Part shown: in pieces, positions 60,565 through 64,000 of the stretch
Layout: the number at the start of each line of letters is the position of its first letter
Position numbering within the stretch: position 1 is the stretch's first letter
Source of the DNA: Nocardioides dongkuii
Lineage (GTDB): Bacteria; Actinomycetota; Actinomycetes; Propionibacteriales; Nocardioidaceae
DNA: 64,000 nt
Direction: 5' to 3'
Assembly (NCBI RefSeq): GCF_014127485.1
Contig: NZ_CP059903.1
Span: forward strand, 1,054,001 to 1,118,000
Position numbers and translations under genes: made by a program
Notes under the pieces: model-generated
What the model was told of the DNA's origin: nothing
Databases searched by the model: none
Seen by the model: only the letters and a program-made list of their open reading frames with translations

Positions 60565-61641
60565 GTGGCACTCACCATCGGCATCGTCGGTCTCCCCAAC
60601 GCGGGCAAGTCCACCCTCTTCAACGCCCTGACCAAGAACGACGTGCTCGCGGCGAACTACCCGTTCGCGACGATCGAGCCCAACGTCGGCGTGGTCGGGG
60701 TGCCGGACGACCGGCTCCCGCGCCTGGCCGAGATCTTCGGCAGCGCCAAGGTGCTGCCGGCGACGGTCGAGTTCGTCGACATCGCCGGCATCGTCCGGGG
60801 CGCCTCGGAGGGGGAGGGGCTGGGCAACAAGTTCCTCAGCCACATCCGCGAGTCCGCCGCGATCTGCCAGGTCACCCGGGTCTTCCGCGACGAGGACGTC
60901 ACCCACGTCGACGGCGAGGTCAACCCCGGCAACGACATCTCCACCATCCAGACCGAGCTGATCCTGGCCGACCTGCAGACGGTGGAGAAGGCGATCCCGC
61001 GGCTGGAGAAGGAGGCGCGCGGCAAGAAGGAGCTCGCCGCCAACCTCGAGGCCGCGAAGGAGGCCCTCGGCCACCTCGAGGCCGGGACGCCGATCATCGC
61101 CACCTCGGTGGACCGCGAGCTGATCCGCGAGCTGTCGCTGCTCACCGCGAAGCCGTTCATCTACGTCTTCAACTGCGACGCCGACGAGCTCGCCGACGAG
61201 GAGCTCAAGGACCGGATGCGCGCGCTGGTCGCGCCGTCCGAGGCGATCTTCCTCGACGCGAAGTTCGAGTCCGAGCTGGTCGAGCTCGGCGACGACGACG
61301 AGGCCCGCGCGATGCTGGCCGAGATGGGCGTCACCGAGCCCGGGCTCGACACCCTCGCCCGCGTCGGCTTCGACACCCTCGGCCTGCAGACCTACCTGAC
61401 CGCCGGCCCCAAGGAGACGCGGGCCTGGACGATCAAGAAGGGCGCCACCGCCCCCGAGGCCGCCGGCGTCATCCACACCGACTTCCAGCGCGGCTTCATC
61501 AAGGCCGAGATCGTCTCCTTCGACGACCTGATCGAGGCTGGGTCCATGCAGAAGGCCAAGGAGGCCGGCAAGGTCCGCATGGAGGGCAAGGACTATGTCA
61601 TGGCCGACGGCGACGTCGTGGAGTTCCGCTTCAACGTCTGA
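60565..61641 (+). CDS. ychF: ribosome-associated ATPase/GTPase YchF (OLA1)
   Basis: A 358-residue TRAFAC-class P-loop NTPase that prefers ATP. G1 GLPNAGKST (about 8-16), G3 DIAG (about 72-75), a G4 variant in the TYVFNCDADE region (usually NKxD; here the N-x-D-like NCDAD), coiled-coil insertion (about 130-180) and C-terminal TGS-like domain ending GDVVEFRFNV. It acts on ribosomes and stress responses. GTG start from the upstream -10 element. Confidence 0.93.
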   Translation: MALTIGIVGLPNAGKSTLFNALTKNDVLAANYPFATIEPNVGVVGVPDDRLPRLAEIFGSAKVLPATVEFVDIAGIVRGASEGEGLGNKFLSHIRESAAICQVTRVFRDEDVTHVDGEVNPGNDISTIQTELILADLQTVEKAIPRLEKEARGKKELAANLEAAKEALGHLEAGTPIIATSVDRELIRELSLLTAKPFIYVFNCDADELADEELKDRMRALVAPSEAIFLDAKFESELVELGDDDEARAMLAEMGVTEPGLDTLARVGFDTLGLQTYLTAGPKETRAWTIKKGATAPEAAGVIHTDFQRGFIKAEIVSFDDLIEAGSMQKAKEAGKVRMEGKDYVMADGDVVEFRFNV

Positions 61642-61658
61642 CCGCTCACTGTTTGCGC

Positions 61659-61701
61659 AGGGCAGAGGCGGTTTTCAGCATCTTTAAGGCCGCCCTGCCC
61701 T
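61659..61701. terminator. bidirectional terminator after ychF
   Basis: AGGGCAG-AGGCGG (61659-61671) pairs with CCGCC-CTGCCCT (61690-61701) with a one-base bulge and an 18-base T/A-rich loop. It lies between ychF and the convergent small membrane gene. Confidence 0.6.
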
Positions 61702-61892
61702 CACGGTTCCCTGAGACCGACCAGGTTGCCCTTCGGTGAGGGCCAGATCAGCAGCAGCAGGACGAAGTACGGCAGAGCGAAGAGGATCGACGCGGGGCTG
61801 AACAGCTCGTCGCGAGTCCGCCACGGCGGCATGCCGTCGGCGCCGCAGGGGCAGGCCGCGGCGTCACGTTCAGATGATTCGACAGCCGTCAT
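61701..61892 (-). CDS. 63-residue membrane miniprotein
   Basis: A small protein with an N-terminal Cys pair (ACPCGADGMPPW) and one C-terminal hydrophobic helix (about 32-50, PASILFALPYFVLLLLIWP). AAGGAG precedes the ATG. It lies 21 bases after the serine hydrolase, on the same strand, and is probably cotranscribed. Function unknown. Confidence 0.55.
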   Translation of the reverse strand: MTAVESSERDAAACPCGADGMPPWRTRDELFSPASILFALPYFVLLLLIWPSPKGNLVGLREP

Positions 61893-61913
61893 GGGGCGCG
61901 GGCTCCTTGCGGT

Positions 61914-63122
61914 TCAGGGCTGGGTCGGGTCCTGCCCTGCCAGGGTGCGCAGCACGTCGAGGGTCTCGGCCCCGTCCTGCTCGGTGCCGTGGTCGCTGAG
62001 CTTGACCACGACCGTGCGGGTCGTCGGGTTGACGTAGACGAACTGGCCGTAGACCCCGAGAGCGGTGTAGTCGGGGCTGACGCCGCCCGAGGGGTGCCAC
62101 CACTGCGCGGAGTAGTTCCAGTCGCTCACGGGGTGCTCGGCGGGCGTGGTGATCCGGGCGATCCACTCCGCGGGGACGACCTCCTGGCCCGCGACCTGCC
62201 CGTCGTCGAGAACGAGCTGGCCGAGGTGGGCGAAGTCCAGGGCGGTCGCGTTCAGGCAGCAGAACGCCTTCTCCACGCCGCCGTCGGTGTCGAGGTTCCA
62301 GGTGGCGGAGCTCTGCGCGCCCATCGGTCCCCAGAGCCGTTCCGAGAGCAGGTCGGCCAGCGGCTTGCCCTCGATCTGTATCAGGATCATGCCCAGGAGC
62401 TGGGTGTTCACGCTGCGGTAGGCGCCCTGGGAGCCCGGGGTGAACTCGACCGCGCGGTTGTCGTGCAGGAAGCCGGGCATATCCGTGGTGAGCAGCATCC
62501 GGGCGGCCCCGACGAAGGGCCAGTAGGCCTTGTAGTTCTCCGAGACGTCCACGCCGGCCGTCATGTCCAGCAGGTCGTGCACGGTGATGTCGTCGTACTC
62601 GCTGCCCGACTTCAGCTCGGGCACCAGGTCGACCAGTCTGTCGTCCTCGCTGAGCTCGCCACGGTCGATGGCCTGCCCGATGAGCAGGGAGATCACCGAC
62701 TTGGCCACCGACCACGAGTTCATCCGGGTGCCGGCGTCGATCCCGTCGGCGTACCACTCCTCGACCAGCTCCCCGTCCTGCAGGACGACCAGCGCCTTGC
62801 TGCTGGTGTTCTCGAGGAACTCCTCCAGTGAGATTCGGTCGCCCTTCCACGGCACGTCGTCGGGCAGGTCGCCCGTCCCGGCCGGGAAGGTGATGGGCCG
62901 GGTGGAGGCCGGAACCTGGTGCGCTGGGAAGAAGTCGCCCTGGCGCGAGGGCTCGCTCAGCGCGATCTGGGCCAGGCGCGTCGGCCTGGGGATCTCCATC
63001 GCGCGGGTGCCGAGGTACGCCCCGGCCGCCAGGACGACGACGAGGACCAGCACGGTGCCGAGCGCCCGGCGCAGCGGACGCCGGCGGCGGGGTCGTGCCG
63101 GGGGCGAGGCGGTCTCGGACAC
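61914..63122 (-). CDS. serine hydrolase (class C beta-lactamase/CubicO-like)
   Basis: A 402-residue penicillin-binding-protein-like hydrolase. An Arg-rich N-terminus and one helix (about 21-43) anchor it to the outer face of the membrane. Catalytic motif S-x-x-K is SVAK (in MNSWSVAKSVI, about 142), with YRSVN as the Y-x-N-like motif and an HGT near the C-terminus. Likely esterase, peptidase or transpeptidase-like; resistance should not be inferred. The GTG at 63122 has AGGAG upstream; a frame further upstream is not similar to the family. Confidence 0.82.
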   Translation of the reverse strand: MSETASPPARPRRRRPLRRALGTVLVLVVVLAAGAYLGTRAMEIPRPTRLAQIALSEPSRQGDFFPAHQVPASTRPITFPAGTGDLPDDVPWKGDRISLEEFLENTSSKALVVLQDGELVEEWYADGIDAGTRMNSWSVAKSVISLLIGQAIDRGELSEDDRLVDLVPELKSGSEYDDITVHDLLDMTAGVDVSENYKAYWPFVGAARMLLTTDMPGFLHDNRAVEFTPGSQGAYRSVNTQLLGMILIQIEGKPLADLLSERLWGPMGAQSSATWNLDTDGGVEKAFCCLNATALDFAHLGQLVLDDGQVAGQEVVPAEWIARITTPAEHPVSDWNYSAQWWHPSGGVSPDYTALGVYGQFVYVNPTTRTVVVKLSDHGTEQDGAETLDVLRTLAGQDPTQP

Positions 63123-63542
63123 GGTGGAACTCCTCTCGGGGCTCCGGGCCGGGCGCCGGGCGGGGCGATCGTGACACACGGCGGCGCTCCCGACCCGCCG
63201 CCACGCGCGACCCTCCGCAGACACCAACAACCACCGAAACCCCGCGTGATCGTTCGCCTCAACGTCTGAAGCCACGCCGTGAGGTGCGGGTCAAGCTCGA
63301 CCCTCCGGCTGGGCTCCCGACCCGGACCGGTGCCGATGATGACTCGCCTTGCACGACCCGTCCTGCTCCCTCGCCCTGACGGTCGGCGCCGTCCAGCTCG
63401 TGCCCACGGGCGCCCCCGGCGCCCCGCCGTCGGCCGCACCGGATCATCGTCCGAGCGGCGTCGTGACCTTCATGCGGCAGGACGACGGGACACTGGCAGA
63501 CCTGGGTCGCCACCGCGGACCTTCGCGGCGGAGCACTGGGCC
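63123..63542. other. 420-base intergenic stretch without a convincing gene
   Basis: Short open frames occur on both strands but none has a good start, ribosome-binding site or family resemblance. The region should hold the promoter of the serine-hydrolase gene and the terminator of the TetR gene; I see no clear site for either. Confidence 0.5.
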
Positions 63543-64000
63543 TCAGGGCGCGGAGGGGAACGCCGCCATCGCCGCGTGAGCGATCGCCAGGACCTCCTCG
63601 GTGGTGCCACCGTCGCGGGCGCAGCCGGACATGCCGCGCAGCACCGCCACGAGGAACGAGGCCAGCTGGTCGGTCCGGGTGCCGGCCGGGAGGTCGCCGT
63701 CTTGCACGCCGCGATCGAGCCGGTCACGGAGCCGCCGGTGGACCTCCTCGCGCTGGGCGGTGAGCCGCGGCTCGGTCAGCATCAGGCAGCCGGGAGGCGT
63801 CGCCGTGTCGGTGTGGGCGCGAGCGGTGTCCTCGAGCATCCGCGCGACGGCCTCGCGCGCGGTCGGCAGGTGGAGCGACTGGTCGAGGGCCTCGCAGGTG
63901 CGGCGGAAGTACGTGGCGGAGGCCTCTTCGAAGAGGCGGTGCTTGTCGCCGAACGCCGCGTAGAGGCTCGGTGGCGACACGCCCATGGCCGCGGTGAGCG
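63543..64000 (-). CDS. TetR/AcrR family regulator, N-terminus outside window
   Basis: At least 152 residues of a TetR repressor. The end of the HTH is visible (AAMGVSPPSLYAAFGDKHRLFEEA), followed by an all-helical ligand domain with the GCLMLTEPRL and MSGCARDGG segments common in the AcrR branch. The first part of the HTH lies beyond base 64000. Targets and ligand unknown; it does not look like KstR, though only part is seen. Confidence 0.85.
   Translation of the reverse strand, partial: LTAAMGVSPPSLYAAFGDKHRLFEEASATYFRRTCEALDQSLHLPTAREAVARMLEDTARAHTDTATPPGCLMLTEPRLTAQREEVHRRLRDRLDRGVQDGDLPAGTRTDQLASFLVAVLRGMSGCARDGGTTEEVLAIAHAAMAAFPSAP

Noticed and set aside
61914..63122. Serine hydrolase considered as a beta-lactamase resistance gene
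   Set aside because: Class C/CubicO-like folds include many esterases and peptidases; nothing in context points to resistance.
63247..63272. CTCAACGTCTGA similar to the last codons of ychF, considered as a duplicated gene fragment
   Set aside because: The match is about a dozen bases and is not extended upstream; insufficient for a duplication.

Overview
The window is chromosomal DNA from a very high-G+C actinobacterium. GTG starts are common, four-base ATGA/GTGA gene overlaps are frequent, and mycothiol metabolism (mca) is present. Gene content and codon style look like Nocardioides or a close relative; this is inferred from the sequence alone. There are no rRNA or tRNA genes, prophage genes, insertion sequences or CRISPR arrays. 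The gene order recalls, from memory, the mycobacterial Rv1075c-Rv1112 segment: SGNH hydrolase, cystathionine beta-synthase, cystathionine gamma-synthase, greA, DUF4307, mca, small membrane protein, hemolysin III, short-chain Z-prenyl synthase, phoH2, fumarase, glpX, DUF4245, xseA/xseB, ispH, DUF6542 and ychF. Other genes are inserted between these, so this is an old, mostly housekeeping region and not a mobile island.

Layout. 1-12 kb: methyltransferase, Bax-inhibitor-1 protein, SGNH hydrolase, cbs, a DUF35/thiolase pair behind a KstR-type operator, YchJ protein, universal stress protein, and a MoxR-like ATPase/VWA pair. 11-20 kb: BtuF-like protein, AzlCD exporter, TSUP permease, YigZ, DinB, GNAT, AarF/UbiB kinase and small membrane proteins. 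20-30 kb: YciI, msrA, metB, AI-2E-type permease, ilvA, greA, mca, thioredoxin, YihY and hemolysin III. 30-40 kb: Z-prenyl synthase, phoH, a secreted transglycosylase-like protein, class II fumarase with a spermidine-synthase-like protein, a three-gene envelope/stress operon, and a class I fumarase. 40-50 kb: an LpqY-SugABC-type trehalose importer operon, two alpha/beta hydrolases, glpX and a molybdate operon (HTH-molbindin, modA, modB, modC). 50-64 kb: FAD protein, DUF4245, xseB/xseA, ispH, a Sua5/YciO protein, DUF6542, rmuC, exonuclease III, a phosphatidylcholine-synthase-like enzyme, a cysteine-desulfurase-like enzyme, ychF, a serine hydrolase and the edge of a TetR regulator.

Regulation. 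More than twenty genes have a TAnnnT hexamer 6-8 bases before the start codon and no Shine-Dalgarno sequence. This is the mark of leaderless transcription, and it was used here to choose several starts. Genes inside operons, and some others, have ordinary AGGAGG-type sites. greA and phoH instead have long, strongly folded 5' leaders.

The most unusual content is repetitive DNA. One family is a 23-24-bp-arm palindrome present three times: twice between convergent genes and once in frame inside a coding sequence. A second family is made of 22-base units arranged as mirror-image arrays between convergent genes. A Sua5/YciO gene that seems to start with AUC is also notable. I did not find a convincing new defence or biosynthetic system.
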